Shown in pieces: positions 1 through 12,950 of a stretch of 64,000 nucleotides of DNA (position 1 is its first letter; each line of letters starts with the position of its first letter). Origin of the DNA: Setophaga petechia (Eukaryota > Chordata > Aves > Passeriformes > Parulidae); contig JANCRA010000030.1 in assembly GCA_024362935.1 (NCBI GenBank), forward strand, positions 4,056,596 through 4,120,595. Direction: 5' to 3'. The notes under the pieces are model-generated. The model saw only the letters and a list, made by a program, of their open reading frames with translations. It was not told the origin of the DNA and did not search any database. The position numbers and the translations under genes were made by a program.

Positions 1-3000
1 GCTGGGGAGCTATTTACACTTTTGCCCAACACTGTGTTTTCTACAAACTCCTACAAGGGTGAAGGTGTCCTTCAAAGGCATCTCCATCCTTTGAGATGGG
101 AGGGAAGGGGAGCAGAATATTACATTCCTGTGATCTTCCCTTTTAGATTTTTGGGACTGCTCAAAATGACTGTGTAGAGGAGAACATCAAAGGAAAGCCA
201 AGTTTTGCCTTTACGGTTGATTTTTTTTGGGAGGTTTCCTTTGGCAGTTTGATGATCTCCAAGAAAAACTCATTAGAAGTTTTCTCTTGGGTCTGTTTCT
301 GCTGAAAGTCCTGACCTTTCCTCATTTGCTATAAATTTAGCTTTGCGACAGGATCTGTAAAACAGTGAGTCATGGTCAAATGGCCACACCACCAAATCCA
401 CCAGCCATTGGGGAAGAATGTGTAGCTCCCACAGGAAGTGTTTTAGCAGGGAATTGGCCATTTTAGCAATTTTGGTAATGTCTGGACAAAGCCAGATCTG
501 GCATTGTCCAATAACTCTGTCCCTTATGTGAGTAAGGACATAAGGAAAGTCCTGGCCTCATCTGAATCACTGTCTTATCACAGCTCTTACAGCAGTCTGA
601 TAAGGCAAAACTGATGTGTCATGTGGGCAAACTTTGCACTGCAGCACCAATCCTGTTCCCAGCTCTTCTCCCACTCAAGCAGAACAGAGCCCCTGCTTCA
701 TTAATTTATGTTGCATGTCATTGTTATCTGTCCCAAGGCACTTCAGACAGCAAGAGGAGCAAACACTGAAATCCCACACGGTCACGTTCAGAGGCACTGC
801 CCTGCAGAGAGGGAGGGGAGTGTGCTTGCCTCATTCAGGCTGGGTATTTTCCTAATGGGAGTTCCCTTCTCCTGTGTTTGCTTTCCCACCCATCAGGATG
901 CACCTTTAGCTCCTGATTTTGAAGGAACTCTTCCTGGCTGTTTCACTGCTTTGTGGCACCTGCAGAAATTAGTAAGGAATAATGAAACACTGCTAAAATC
1001 CTCACTTTGTCTAGCCTCACGTCCACCGTCCCACTGCTTCCTGGAAGGGATGGATTTGAAAGTGTTGGAAATGTTACAAGTTGGGGAACTGAGGAACACA
1101 AGCCTGTTGCTGTCAGCATTCTTATCTGAACACAGAGGGCTCAGGCTGACAGACGCACCACGACCAGCCCTCAGATCTCCAAGAGCAAAGCACAGAGTCC
1201 ATCACTTCTTGCCAGTCTCTTAAGCAGCAGGGGAATAGAAAGGACACAGAGAGGTCAATCTTTGCTCAACTCAAGGAATAATACGTGTAAGGATGAAGGA
1301 GCTCATTTCTGCCTTCAAACCACAAGGACCTGACTGATGCCACCTGAGAAGAGAGCAGCAAAGGCCCAGCAATGCCAAGATAACTCTCTGGCTGAGACAG
1401 AGGAGCCTTTGAGCATGTTTCTTCTGCAAGTCTGGCCAAAGCTCAGGGAAAGAAGATAAGAGCCCCATCAGCTCAGATGTGACCAGTCTGCAGCCAAAGA
1501 CAGTCCACAACAGCACTTCACTGAGGGGAAGAGAGGTAGATAAAGGCCACAGAGATTTCAGACCATTATCTCTGCTACACGGGAGCTGTTCCTAAGCAGA
1601 GCACAGCTTTCTGCCAGGACATGAGCTTTTAAAAGCAGGAAAATGTACTGCACCAGGAGTTGTGCCTTGCAGTCATATCTTGGCACTGTTCTCCCAGCGG
1701 GTCCCAAATCACTGCAAAGTTTTGGTGGTCAGGGAAAGAGACCAGGGGATCTCCCAAGCCTGTGCAGTTGGGAAGCTGAGGACATGGGCTGCAGACTGAC
1801 TTGGTTCCTTGCTGTCACCTTACTGCAAGGGTTCCATACTGTTGTCTCCTTATCACAATAGTTCCATACCTTCTTGGTGTTTTCTCATAGGCTTCTCCTC
1901 AGAGCACTGCCTCTTTCTCCTCCACAAAGCAGCCAACTAACTCCAGTTTCCCCTCTCACCCAGCCACCCCACTCTTTTATAGCATCTTCTTCTCACTGGT
2001 TACAGCTGTGGCCTGTTAAAGTCAGCCTGTTCCTAATCTTTGATAATTGGCCCAGCTGCAACTCCTTAGGGGTAAGATTACTTTCTACGCTATCTTTATT
2101 TTCTTATATTCTATCCCCCTGCAGATCCTGGCACCGTTAGAGCCAGGGATGCATAGAACAGCCATGGTTGGAAGAGACTCCCATTCCTGCCTCACTGGGT
2201 ACCTGCACTGAGAGTTAGAAACAGCACACGGGAGCTTTCATGACGTCTCTTGATTCCATTTTGCTGAAACTCTTTGATTTAATCCAGAAGCACCTGTTCC
2301 TAGGATTGCAGGTCTCTGCCAACACAGCTCACCCTGAGAGCTCACAGTTTACTTAATCTTAGCCTGGCTCTGCTGCACAGAGGGAGCCAAAAGGAGGCCC
2401 TGCCTTTCCATCACAGGATGTGACTCAAGGCTGTTTGGGCTGCAATCCTTCATTTATTTTCAGCTCATGAGGGGCATGGGGGTGACCAGGATCCCATTGC
2501 TGGTGTCACAGGCACAGCACCCAGAGAAGGGATTCGTGCTGTTCGTGTCTCCCCAGCTGCTGCTGCAGCACAGGCTGGAGGAAGTCATCACCACATGGGT
2601 CCAAGCTAATGTGGGTTATCATCCAGCAAAGAGAGAGACCTTTTAGGTACAACTGCAAAAATTCACTGTGTGCCAGCAGATATAATAGATGAAAAAAGCG
2701 TGGGGAGGGGCGGGGGGAAATAAGTGAGAGCATACAAATTAAAGAGCAGCATTTGAAATCTAATCAAATATTCCCTCAATTTACTCACCACCCCTGCAGA
2801 GCTGTGCTGCTTTATTAGGTTTCTATTCCGTATTCTCTTTTAAAGTGACATTTACATTAATTTACAGTACTAACATGAAACCCTATTGAAAAGCTGAGAG
2901 TTTTCGTAACTTTTTATTTTTCAGCAGCTGTCGCTGGGTTTCCAACCAATTAATAAGGAGTCTTTAGTTTCATTTCATGTCTGCAGGAGTGTATCTGGAG

Positions 3001-4706
3001 TGCCTTCAAGGTGAGTTCCTGCTGGTTTTGTTAAATGTGTAAGGGAGACCATCTTGGTGAGTTCAGGTGGTAATTGGCTGTGGCACAGAAATGTTCCATC
3101 CCTGAGCTCCTCCATCTTCCAAAGTGCCTTCAGTGCCTGTGATCGGCTCTGGAACCTATTCCAGCTTCAAAACCAGGGGCCAGCTGCATTTTGGGGGCAT
3201 TGTAATCAAAATATTCATGTAGAGAGGCCTCATATTGCTTTGGATTTCACTTCAGGTCAACAGAGAGGGACCTGGCTGGAAAACTGGGCTGAGGATATGC
3301 ACCCAAAACCAGTGTTTGAAAATTAATTTCCCAACATTTTCTTGGGGTTTTTTTGGGGTTTTTTTGTGTGTGTGTTGGTTTATTGTTCCCCAGAAAACAT
3401 TAACAAGGTATCACCAGTGCCCAGTGCATTATCCTGGATCAGAAAGGTGCTGGTGATGCCTTCTTGCCTTGGCCAGAAGCAAGAGCTGGGGGTCTCTTGA
3501 GCAATCTGGGCCAGGCCAGATGTGCAGATTCTGTCTGGTGATCCAATTTGTCCCCTTTTCCTACAATTTCTTTCCTTTTTTTTTAAATTTTTTTTGTAAT
3601 TCCCCAATTATCCCAGGTAATGAATTGCATATGGCCATGGCATTTACTTCTCTGTGTGAAATCTGTAGCAGCTGCATTGTTTATCAGTTCAATATGTTGA
3701 CTACAGATGCCATTTCTCTATCTCAATTAAGTTGTTTAAAATCTCCTTTTCCCACCAACTCTGTCCCTCTCAGCCTTCCCATCTTCTTTCCAACAGGAAT
3801 TGTTGCAGCCTGGTTCATTTTCCAGGCTGATGCCATTCTCCAGCTAAAAGATCAAACCTGCCAGAGGTCAGAATGTTGTTGTGGCCATTTCAGCTGACTG
3901 AAAGTTCTGGAATATTCACTGTATTTTCTCTTCCACAAAACACAAGTTGAACTGACCACCAAGGGTGCAAAGGAGGGAAAATGAGATCCAGAGCTTTTTG
4001 AGTGAGACTAACAAAAATTGATTTACCTTCTTTCATTTAACCATGAGTGGATCCTCCACAACTTTGGAGAAATATTGGGCTCTTCAGACCTTTTCAAGCA
4101 TAATGACATCTGAAATGCACATGCTTTACCAGAGCTATTGAACTGGGCTGTGAAATAATCTTTGAAACACGTCAATATGGCAAAACACACAGAGGGGGCA
4201 TGATTTGCTGAGGCCATAATTAAACATTGAATTTGCCTCTCCTCTGGGCTCTGCTGTGTTCCCATCAGCCTCCTCTACAGCAAATTGTTGTAACCTAATG
4301 TCCTGTGTGTTTGGATTTTGTTAATTTATTTCCTGCACCTCATTTTCCTGGAATGAGAGTGGTTATTTATGGCACAGCAGCAAACACTTTACATTTATGG
4401 GGGGTTATGAATTTCAGTAATGGGTTTTGTGGTAATTTAATCTGTCCCAACTATGAGGCATTTTACAATGACAATTAAATTATTATTAAAAAAATAAACC
4501 TCAAATGACATTCTTATCACTTATCAACATATCAAAAGTTTCACTATGTGGCATTTTTGGGCAAGGTTATAAATATCCCCCTGTGTTTTTTAGAGAATCC
4601 TTGCCATAAACTCAGAGTGAACTTAATTAACTTTCACAGATTATTCGAAAGGGAAATTTTTTACACATTTCATTGTTAGTGAATGAAACTTTTTTTTTTT
4701 AAAGTC
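1..4706. other. Unique-looking noncoding DNA
   Basis: No gene or well-preserved repeat recognised. The largest open frame (171 codons, 708-1223, + strand) has no motif I know and no supporting splice or promoter context. Around 2148-2215 there is a weak match to the reverse-strand end of CR1 (phrases like CATGGTTGGAAGAGACTCCC), too short and diverged to call. 3341-3380 holds G/T-rich low-complexity sequence. Confidence 0.6.
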
Positions 4707-4805
4707 ACAGATTCACAGAATGGTTTAGGTTGGAAAAGTCCTCCAAGATTGTCAAGTCCATCCATTAAGCAGCACTGCCAAGTCCCCCACTAAAACATCA
4801 GTTTA
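4707..4805 (-). mobile_element. CR1 LINE 3' end fragment
   Basis: The segment reads like the reverse complement of a CR1 3' end. It begins near TCACAGAATGGTTTAGGTTGG, continues with a diverged form of the 'GGAAAAGTCCTCCAAGATTGTCAAGTCC' region, then CACTGCCAAGTCCCCCACTAAA, which is typical of older avian CR1 subfamilies. Only about 100 bp survive; there is no reverse-transcriptase coding sequence. CR1 copies are normally 5'-truncated, so this is a dead fragment. Confidence 0.85.
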
Positions 4806-6292
4806 TCATATGCAAAAGCAATGCCAATGTTTAATATTTAAAGACTTACACTCGATGAACTACTTTGACTCCTGAAGAGAAAAGCCCCCCATGGTGTGGG
4901 AATGGCAAATTTGTGAATTTTCTTGTCCTGATCTCATGGGAGAAAAAGCTTTTGTTTCCATCGGTCAGCACTGTCTATGAAAAATGATCAAAAAAGTGTC
5001 AAGTATGTTAATTTACACTCCATTAAATTAATTTTAATGCTGGCCTGCTGAGTAGCTAATTTTCAAAGCTAAATATCTTGGCTCTTTTAAAACACTTTTT
5101 TTTTTCTCCTCCAAAACACCCAGAATGCTCCACTTCTTTTGGGGGAGCTGGGGACTTACATCTTCTTCAAGATTTAATATAGATGTGCAGCTCTGTGTGG
5201 GAGAAAGGGAGAGAACAGAAATCCCCCTCTCCATCTCCTCTCCAGAGAGCAGCAAACAAAAAACTTTCATTAGAAGAGACTCCTCAAAGTTATTTTCAAA
5301 TCTCTGCCTGAAAAAATGACCCCTAATGCACTGATTATGGTAATGCCCAGAGGCTCAGTGAGATTGGGACTATATTTTGCTAAGTGCTATATAAAATATC
5401 AGATGGTACCTCTTCAAAAGAGCCTGCTGTCTCAGAAGGCAAGGCAGACAAAAAGCTGGGTAAAAAGAGTGGAATTACACCTATTTGCAGATAAGGCCAG
5501 CTATTCTAATCATCAGGGTGCTATCAGAAGCCCTGTGATCAATTCCTTGTTCAGCTGCTGCTGCCTCCAGTGCCCCTGAAGCCACAATTAGGATTTTAGG
5601 CAAGGCCAGCAGTGTCTCCATGTCTCCATTCCCCACTGGGAAGCAGTGGCAGTGGCACTGCTCATTGCCATGGAGCAGATTTGAGGATGAAATTCAGAGC
5701 TGGGGGAAGGAGGACACACAGGTCACATTGAGAGCCTGCCCTCAGCTGAGCACATTTCTGGTGAAAGGAGCCCACTGCCCTTCAGCTCTCTCTGTGCTCC
5801 ATGCTGGGCACTCTCACACCCCTGGGAACGGGGAAACCTTGGCTGTGAAACCTCAGTGAGGTCACAGGAGTGAGTGACCTCTTGTTCTCCCTGAGGAATG
5901 CACTCTGCACAATTTCCTTGCTGCCTTTAAGTATCTCACATCATTTTAAAACGGTTGTATTCTCTGATTGTGGAATGTATGGAAGCTATGTGCAGCAGCT
6001 TGGATCCAAAATTTCCCCCAAAATAGTTGAGGGGCAGAAAAGAGCTTTTGGTCCTTTAGTGATGGCCAGAGATTTGCCTTTGTCTCTTCTGTTTCACTAA
6101 AACAGGACAGATCCCAAATTCAACACACATTGGAGCATCTTCAGTATTGCAAAGAAGCAGAGCATTTAGCCCAAAATTGCCACACCATCATGTGTCCATA
6201 GACCCTGGCTATTCACACAGCTGAACTTGGTGAAGTGCTGAGTCAGAACCTCATTTTCTGAGCCTCTTTTAGCAACCAGTACCAAATCATCT
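4806..6292. other. Unique-looking noncoding DNA
   Basis: No gene or repeat recognised. It contains an inverted pair of AGGTCA-type half-sites at 5859-5880 separated by 10 bp, which may be chance. Confidence 0.55.
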
Positions 6293-6622
6293 GAATGCAC
6301 AGGCTGGGTAAGCTGGGGCTGTCCAGCATGGAGGAGGTTGTGTGGAGACCTCACAGAAGGGGCTTCAGACTGACAGGGGGAATATTTAGGTTGGATATGG
6401 AGAAGGAATTCTCCCCTGTGATGGTGGTGAGGCCCTGGCACAGGGTGCCCACAGAAGCTGTGGCTGCCCCTGGATCCCTGGAGGTGCCCAAGGCCAGGTT
6501 GGGCAGGGTTTGGAGCAGCCTGGGACACTGGAAGGTGCCCTGCCCATGACAGGGACCTAGAACAAGATGATCTTTAAGGTCTCTTACAACACAAACCATT
6601 CTGGGATTCTGTGATTCTACCA
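6293..6622 (+). mobile_element. CR1 LINE 3' end fragment
   Basis: About 330 bp match the terminal part of CR1 in forward orientation. Recognisable blocks in order are the 'TTTAGGTTGGATATGGAGAAG' stretch, 'GTGGTGAGGCCCTGGCACAGG', 'CCCTGGAGGTGCCCAAGGCCAGG', and the end 'GATGATCTTTAAGGTCTCTT' followed by ATTCTGGGATTCTGTGATTCT. Compared with a full CR1 3' region an internal part before 6370 looks deleted. No coding capacity remains. Confidence 0.92.
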
Positions 6623-9600
6623 GAGGAAATAAAACTCAGCTTCCATTCACAAGGAGTCAAAATCACTTTTGCTGTCAACCACAGTTTGCTGCTACCTGGG
6701 ACAGGTTCAGAGTCTGATGGAGACATTGGGAATCTTGGAATGATTTTCAGCCCACCTTGAAAATGCCTTTCTCCCTTTGGATATGCAACAGAACCTTCAA
6801 CAATTTGTCTTAAAGCAAAAAACCATTACCTGTAAAGAGAATAATCCAACTGTAAGGAAATGAGATTCCCTGGGATAAGGGAATCACCCACCCTGATAAA
6901 TCAAACTGCATTCCTCAACAGCTGAAAGTCAGCTTGGTAACTCATAAATCTACTGAAGGCATCCTGCAGGTGTCCTAAAGAAGTATCCCAGCACCTGCCC
7001 AGGTCATGAGGATTTGCCTGCTTAATTAAGAAAGTTACTCTGTTTTCCCCTCTTCAATTCTAAATGGTGAATAATTGGGGAAGTGGCTAACAGAGACCAA
7101 AAGGACTTGATTGCCAGTGAGGAGCCCCAGGTTAAATCTGGCCATGGAAAGCCTTCCATTGATGGCAGGAAAAGAAATGTTTACTGGAAACTGCAACCCC
7201 TAGGATTCAAGCTTATGGCTCTTTCCCACTGTGCTTTTGAATTTAGCTACATGTCCTGCATTTAAAAAGTTGTTTAAAAAAAAATTGTAACTAAGATCTA
7301 AGGGTGTCAAAGCAAAACTTTACAAATGCTTTGTTTCCAAACAAAAATGCAGAGGCACCTTCATGGGCTTTGTTCTGTTTTCACTTAAGTGGTTTTTTTT
7401 ATTTTGCCTTCAGAGAAAGAAAAAATTAGCAGGAGAGGGCTGCCTCCCTGCCTCAGGCTGCTCAGGGAATGGACCTTGTTTTCAAGACAGCCCCATGCAG
7501 TTCACCAGCAACAACTTCAATGCTCCTAAAATTTCAGTGGCACTGCATGAGTCTGGCAACTTGGGATAGAAGTAAAGCAAATCCCTGTGAAATAAGGTCT
7601 GGAGCAATGTCCTTTTTTCACTCCCAGAACGGGGAAAGAGGAGTACTTTGTATCGGATTTTCCTCTCTTGAATTTATATTATTATTATTATTACTCTGGA
7701 TAGATTTCTAAAGTGAATTAACTGTTCTTCCAGTGTGGCTCTTGGGGCAAGGCACACTTGTTCTTTAGAGGATTTGGAAAGGGATGTGTTGCTTCTATGA
7801 AGAATTGACAAGTTTTGTAGAACAGCCAGAAGAGCACAGAAATTCACACTCGAGCACATCTTCATTACAAGCAGAAAGCAACATCCTCTGCACAGAGATT
7901 CCCTTCCTCAAAAACAGGAAAAATCCTCTGAATTCCTACAGTGAAACACTGAAAAATGACTCCAGTGTGGGCTGAACTTGTTCTCCCTGAAATCCATCTG
8001 CACCAGGAGAGTTGGAGCTGTGAGTGATACATTATCTTAGGGTCAGCTGTGGATGGAGCTGAATTTGCAAGGAGATATCTTAAGTCATAAGTGGGTGATT
8101 TCAGGCAGCCTAACAGGCTCCCCTCCAGCCATCACTGTGCTTAATTGGTCTGGAGATGAGATAATTGCCTGTAAACCTGATAAGAAATTACCAGTGGACA
8201 CAAAAAGGGCTTTATAATGTTTTTTTTTTTAAGAAAAATCACAGAATAAGGTTTAAATGAACTTAAAAGTTGGCCACTCAGAGCAAGCTGTAGCACATGG
8301 ATTTGGTGACAGCAGCTGCTGTAATTCTGCCTGTCCCCAGGATGACAATTGCTACAGTTAACATGCAACGTGTTTCACCTCAGTAATCTGAATTTATGTG
8401 AATTGCTAAAGGTAGCTTCCAGGCTCGTTTTATTATTAACATAAAGATGGATAGACATCTCTAAAGTGTTGCTCATCCTGTTTTATAAACCTCTCTCAGA
8501 GAAGCTGCCTCCCCTCCCTTGAATATTGAGGAAGCTGAGGAAACTGGGCGAGGTGAAACTGAAGATTTTACATCAGTAAAGCAAGGGGAGATGGGTCTCA
8601 TGTTCAGACAATGGCAGGTTTGGTTCTATTTTGAGGCAGGTTTGGTTCTATTTTGAGTCTACTCTATGTTCACGTGTCTCATGGTTCTACAAGGGCAAGC
8701 ACACACTTGTCATAGGTCATACAACATGTTGACATGGTACTTCTTGGTTTAAAGCATCCTCTTACATTGGCCTCCTGAAAAAATAACATTTTATCTTGTA
8801 TTCTTAATATTCTTGAGTGTTTCTAATTCTCTGAGCTCTAGCCCCTCTGCTTTCCCCTCTTCATCATGCACTTAGAGATCATGGGAAGAGTTTCCTCTAC
8901 AACAGGTGAAGGGAGATACCTTCTCCATTAGTTCAATCAAAATTTCCAGAAAACATGAATTCCAGTGGAGCTGCCCTAGATTTCCATGATTAAATATATG
9001 AGTCCACAGATATTGGCATTTTTTTTCCTCAATCCATATCCAGAGCAAAGCGTGATGAAGGAGAAGGAGACCTGGATGGGAAGCAGAGCTCCCTTGCAAA
9101 AAGCCTTCATTCACTTTTGGCATCTAAGTCAAATCTGGGCTGCTTTAAGAGCTCAGGGTCCCACAGAGAGCACCGAGGTTCTCATAACCACATATTTGCA
9201 AAGATTCAGAACATAAAACATCCTCAGTGCCCCAGGTTCTTGCAGAGGTGTCTAAATAGGAGCTGAGCTCTTTTGAAAACACTGCCTGCATTTCATAAAG
9301 CAAAGCCTTCACAGCAGTTTAATATCAGGAATTTATTAAGACCTGTTACACCTTTGTAGAATGGGGTCATATTTTCACTCTTCTAATTTTACATATAGAT
9401 AAAATGAGATACAGAGAGGTGAAGCTGATGTGCTCAGGATCATAAAAGAACTATAAATTAATGCTGGGTTTGGATGGGAAAGGTCAGACATCACAACTCC
9501 CACTACCTTCTTTAAACACTGGACCCCTAAAGTCCTGAAAAAATTCTACAAAGTGATTAGAAATCAGATTTTATTCAATTTCCCCTCTGTGAATCATCTC

Positions 9601-10418
9601 CCAGGCTGCATGACCTGAGAGCTTCATTCAGGTTTTGGAAAAGACAGAATGAAAGATTTATTAATAAATAAAAAGAGTTTGGCATATTTAGCAGGACCAA
9701 AGTTTAAAGATTATAAAGATCTGAGGCTCTTTAATAAATATTAAATATACATTTTCCACCTCATTTTTGGCCAGACATGAAGTGAGGTGTAGAGCTGCAG
9801 GGACAACGAATTCCGAAGCCAAGAGACTTCTCTCTTTGTTATGGGCTCATTCTAATAAAAAATACTTTTATTCCCTCCTGTTCATGCAAATGTGCTGTTC
9901 CTCTGATTAGTGTGAAGAGCACCAAATGGCAATGGAAATCAAGGAACCTAATTATTTCCAGCAGTCACTTCAAAGATGCACCACTGCAATGAAAGACAAG
10001 GCTCTCACCTCTTGGGCCCTATTATGTTCTAAACTTTGCCTAGCCTTACTGACACACCACCTCTGCTTCAGAAGGATTTGATGAATCATGAAAACAGCAT
10101 CATTTACAGTTCAAGGTACCAAAGCAATTTTCCATCAGCTTCACTGTGCCCTTGCTGCTGCAAGGGGGAAGTGGAGGAAAAACTCCGGTGACTCTTCAGC
10201 AGTCAAGTGATTTCTGCAGGGGAAAAGAAAAAAATAGAAAAGCAGAATAATGAAACAACACAAAAATATTGTCTGAGAACAAGTCTCTCAGGGTGGGCAC
10301 TGCTGTGCACTGGGTGCCTGTGTACAGGGTTTTTCTGTAGCAGAGAAGGCAGGGAAATACAGATGGGAGTGTGTTTAGAGGGGTTTGGTGGCAGGGATGT
10401 CTCAGCATTCAGAGGGGT
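6623..10418. other. Unique-looking AT-rich noncoding DNA
   Basis: No gene recognised. Short open frames here are all under 90 codons. There is a short (ATT)n run near 7677-7694, A/T-rich tracts at 9650-9770, and a 22-bp direct duplication listed separately. Otherwise nothing that I can name. Confidence 0.55.
8613..8656 (+). repeat. 22-bp tandem duplication
   Basis: A 22-bp unit beginning GGCAGGTTTGGTTCTATT occurs twice head to tail with no mismatch (8613-8634 and 8635-8656). The identity suggests a recent local slippage or duplication event. Confidence 0.95.
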
Positions 10419-10850
10419 TGATACCTTAGAATTTCAGCTTTTATATTTTCCAAATCCTGTGCTGCATTAGTGTATAACTCTAAACTCCATATAAAGTGTT
10501 AGGTGACTGTCTTCACATTTTGGTCAGCCAAAACACCTCCTCTGAGCCTGAGATCCAAGGACACACCACAGCCTCAGGCCCTGAAAGTATAAACAGAAGT
10601 GGGTTGAGGGGGAGCAAACTGGGGGTAAATGACTTCATTACCTGAAGCTGTAATTGGATAATTAACCCCTGATATGCAAATAGACCAAACTTAGATCTGT
10701 ATGAAAAACTTGTGACCATTGTCCAGCCTGGGTGCAGCCCCTCATAGGCTTTGACTGCCCAAGGTGTCCCTATTGAAGGCCTTTAATAAATACCCACTTT
10801 TATTCTCTTAATCTTGTCTAGCCTCTGTTCCAGGTAGCCACTCCAAGGCA
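10419..10850 (+). mobile_element. Solo LTR, family A, copy 1
   Basis: A 432-bp segment recurs on the same strand at 44566-44996 with nearly the same length. Both copies start TGAT, end near CCAAGGCA, and contain an octamer motif ATGCAAAT (10674-10681) and a polyadenylation signal AATAAA (10785-10790) about 60 bp before the end. This layout (TG...CA ends, enhancer motif in U3, AATAAA near the 3' end) fits an endogenous-retrovirus LTR. I do not see a convincing target-site duplication, so the exact ends are approximate, and no gag or pol sequence lies beside it. It could instead be another non-autonomous repeat. Confidence 0.65.
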
Positions 10851-11119
10851 TGGGGGTGAGCTCAAGCCTTGCTCTGAAGTTCTGCTGGAGGTTGCCCTCA
10901 CACAACTCCCTGGTGAGTGAGTGGGTACCAGCCCAGCTGGGCTGGGAGCAGCTCAGCATTCCCTGCCTGCACACCTGGCTGGGACCCAGCCTTGGCCAGC
11001 TCAGCACACACCTGTAATCACTGATTTACAACCACACCCTGAGCCCATCTTGCCTACAAATCCATGCCATTGCTTGTAGGCTGCTGTGCCAGATCAGGGA
11101 TTGGAGCAACCCTCACAAC

Positions 11120-11592
11120 AAGAAGAGCATTGGAGGGTTGGAGCATCTCCTGAGAAGGGCATAGAACAAAAATCCTATGAAGACCTGGACCATGAATCCT
11201 ATGAGGAACAGCTGAAGGTACTGGGGTTGTTTATTCTGGGGTAGAGAAATCTCATGGGAGACCTTACTGCTGTCTTCACCTCCCTGACAGAACATTGTGG
11301 TGAGGAGGGCCTTGGTCTCTCCTCCCAGGGAACAAGTGACAGGACAAGAGGAAACAGCCCAGGCTGTACCAGGGCAGGTTGAGGTTAGGGATTAGGAAGG
11401 ATTTCTTCCCTGGAAGTGTAGTTAAGGATGGGACAGGGCTGCTCAGGAAAGTGGTGGAGTCCCCATCCCTGGAGGTGTCTGAAGAATGACTGGACGTGGC
11501 CCTCAGTGCATTGGGGTGCTCAGTCTAAGCTTGGGCTTTAGGAACTTGGAGACCTTTCCCAAACATGATGATCCTGTGATTCTGTGTCTGTT
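11120..11592 (+). mobile_element. CR1 LINE 3' end fragment
   Basis: Forward-orientation CR1. Blocks such as GGAGCATCTCCTGAGAAGGG, 'GAGACCTTACTGCTGTCTTCACCTCCC', 'AGGAAGGATTTCTTCCCTGG', 'GTGGTGGAGTCCCCATCCCTGGAGGTG' (interrupted by small changes) and the end GATCCTGTGATTCTGTG follow the order of the CR1 3' region. It is about 470 bp, 5'-truncated, with no intact reverse-transcriptase frame. Confidence 0.92.
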
Positions 11593-11802
11593 CATTGTTT
11601 CTGCTGTCACGGGAGGGGGTGAAGGTCTCCATGATCACACAGGATGTTCCTGTGGCCTCTTCCATCTCTCCTCTTCTTTTTCCTCTCTCCATAACAAAGG
11701 AGCAGGGACAGCCTATTAAACACACACTAACTCTGATTGTTATTTCAGTCTTTCTGTAGCACACAGTTGTTCTCATTGTCTAAGGAGGCTGCCATTTTAT
11801 GT

Positions 11803-11940
11803 GGAATTAATTTCCTTTCTGGAATTCTGTGAGCAGAGCTGAATATATATTTCCCACCAAAATGTCATGAAGGTTTTTTTTTTTCTTAATCATACCCCAG
11901 GACATTTCAAGATTGCTTGAGAAATGCTACAAAAGCTTTA
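11803..11940 (+). repeat. Local duplicate, copy 1 (empty site)
   Basis: This stretch shares an ordered series of blocks with 12945-13007 plus 13389-13465: GGAATTAATT, CCCACCAAAATGTCATGAAGG, a long T-run, CTTAATCATACCCCAGGA and AAGATTGCTTGAGAAATGCT. The two copies differ at many positions, so the duplication (or membership in one old repeat family) is not recent. In this copy the sequence runs straight through the point at which the other copy carries a solo LTR, so it acts as a paralogous empty site. Confidence 0.8.
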
Positions 11941-12691
11941 TTGAATTTCTTTTTTTTTTCCTCTGGTAAAATCTTCACAAGATGGTGGTTTAGTATTGAC
12001 AGGTGTGAAATTAAGGGAGTTTCAGTTTTATAGGAGAAGTGATCTGCATCAACGACAATGCTAAAGCTCAGAAATTTTTAACTATCATTTTAACAAGAGC
12101 TGATATTTTCTAGTAAAAATACATAAAATTTCACAGCAGTTTAATGTAGTACATGTTTAACAAAATTTCTGTGAGGTACCTCTTGGCCTGGCACCCTTTC
12201 TTGACTGCTGAACATCAGCTTTCTCAGCAAGCCACTGAATTCAAAGCCAGAATGGGTCCAGACAGAAGCTGATGGGAGTTCAGAGACCTCCTCTCTTTGC
12301 ATCCAGTTTCCCACCTCCCTTGGAAGGTGCTCCTGGCTGAGGCGAGGTGAAAATTTCCTAATTTTAGAAAGTGCATGAAGTTTTTCATCAAAAATCCAAT
12401 TTTCAACAAAAGACCTGGATTCTGCTCCTGATCCTGTCACAGACTGCGCTGTAACTTCAAATGAAACCATTAATCTCCCTGTGTTCCTATTCCCCCAATA
12501 AAATGACATAGTTGAGCTTCCTTTCTCCTCTTTCTTTGTCTTTATGATTTATTTGTTTTACTTTTCTGCCATGTTTTCACTGTGCGCTGGAGCTGGAGGC
12601 TGTAAATACTGTTCATAACAGCAATATATTCAGTCTCAGATGTGAAGATCACATTAACAGATCCTGAAGGAGCACAGGGACAGCCCTGCTG
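11941..12691. other. Unique-looking noncoding DNA
   Basis: No gene or repeat recognised. A 122-codon open frame on the minus strand (12141-12509) has no recognisable motif and looks like chance. Confidence 0.5.
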
Positions 12692-12950
12692 CTGCCTTTG
12701 GCTGGGGTAGAGTTAATTTTCTTTTCCCACAGAGGCTGGTAGAGGGCTGTGTTTTGGATTTGTGCTGCAAGCATGGCTGATAGCACAGGGGTGTTTCAGC
12801 TCAGTTGTGCTGACAGTGCCAAGGTGTTTTCTGCTGCTCCTTGCAACAGGGCACAAACTGGGGGTGCAAAGCTGAGCCCATCTGATCCCCCTGCTCTGGG
12901 TAACATCCCAAGGATGGCTGAGCTTTCCTGGTGGCAAAAAGGGAATTAAT
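12692..12950 (+). mobile_element. ERVL-like LTR fragment
   Basis: The run GGGGTAGAGTTAATTTTCTT, then CACAGAGGCTGGTAGAGGGC, then TGTTTTGGATTTGTGCTG, then TGTTTCAGCTCAGTTGTGCTGAC matches, by memory of avian repeats, a widespread bird LTR of ERVL type. Only the first part of the LTR seems present; no polyadenylation region follows. It ends close to the local duplicate that carries a younger LTR. The family assignment is from recognition only. Confidence 0.55.

Noticed and set aside
708..1223. 171-codon + frame
   Set aside because: Second-longest frame in the window but no motif, no repeat or conservation clue and no promoter; treated as chance.
2148..2215. CR1 fragment on the minus strand
   Set aside because: Only a short phrase resembles the CR1 end and the rest does not follow the CR1 order; too weak to list.
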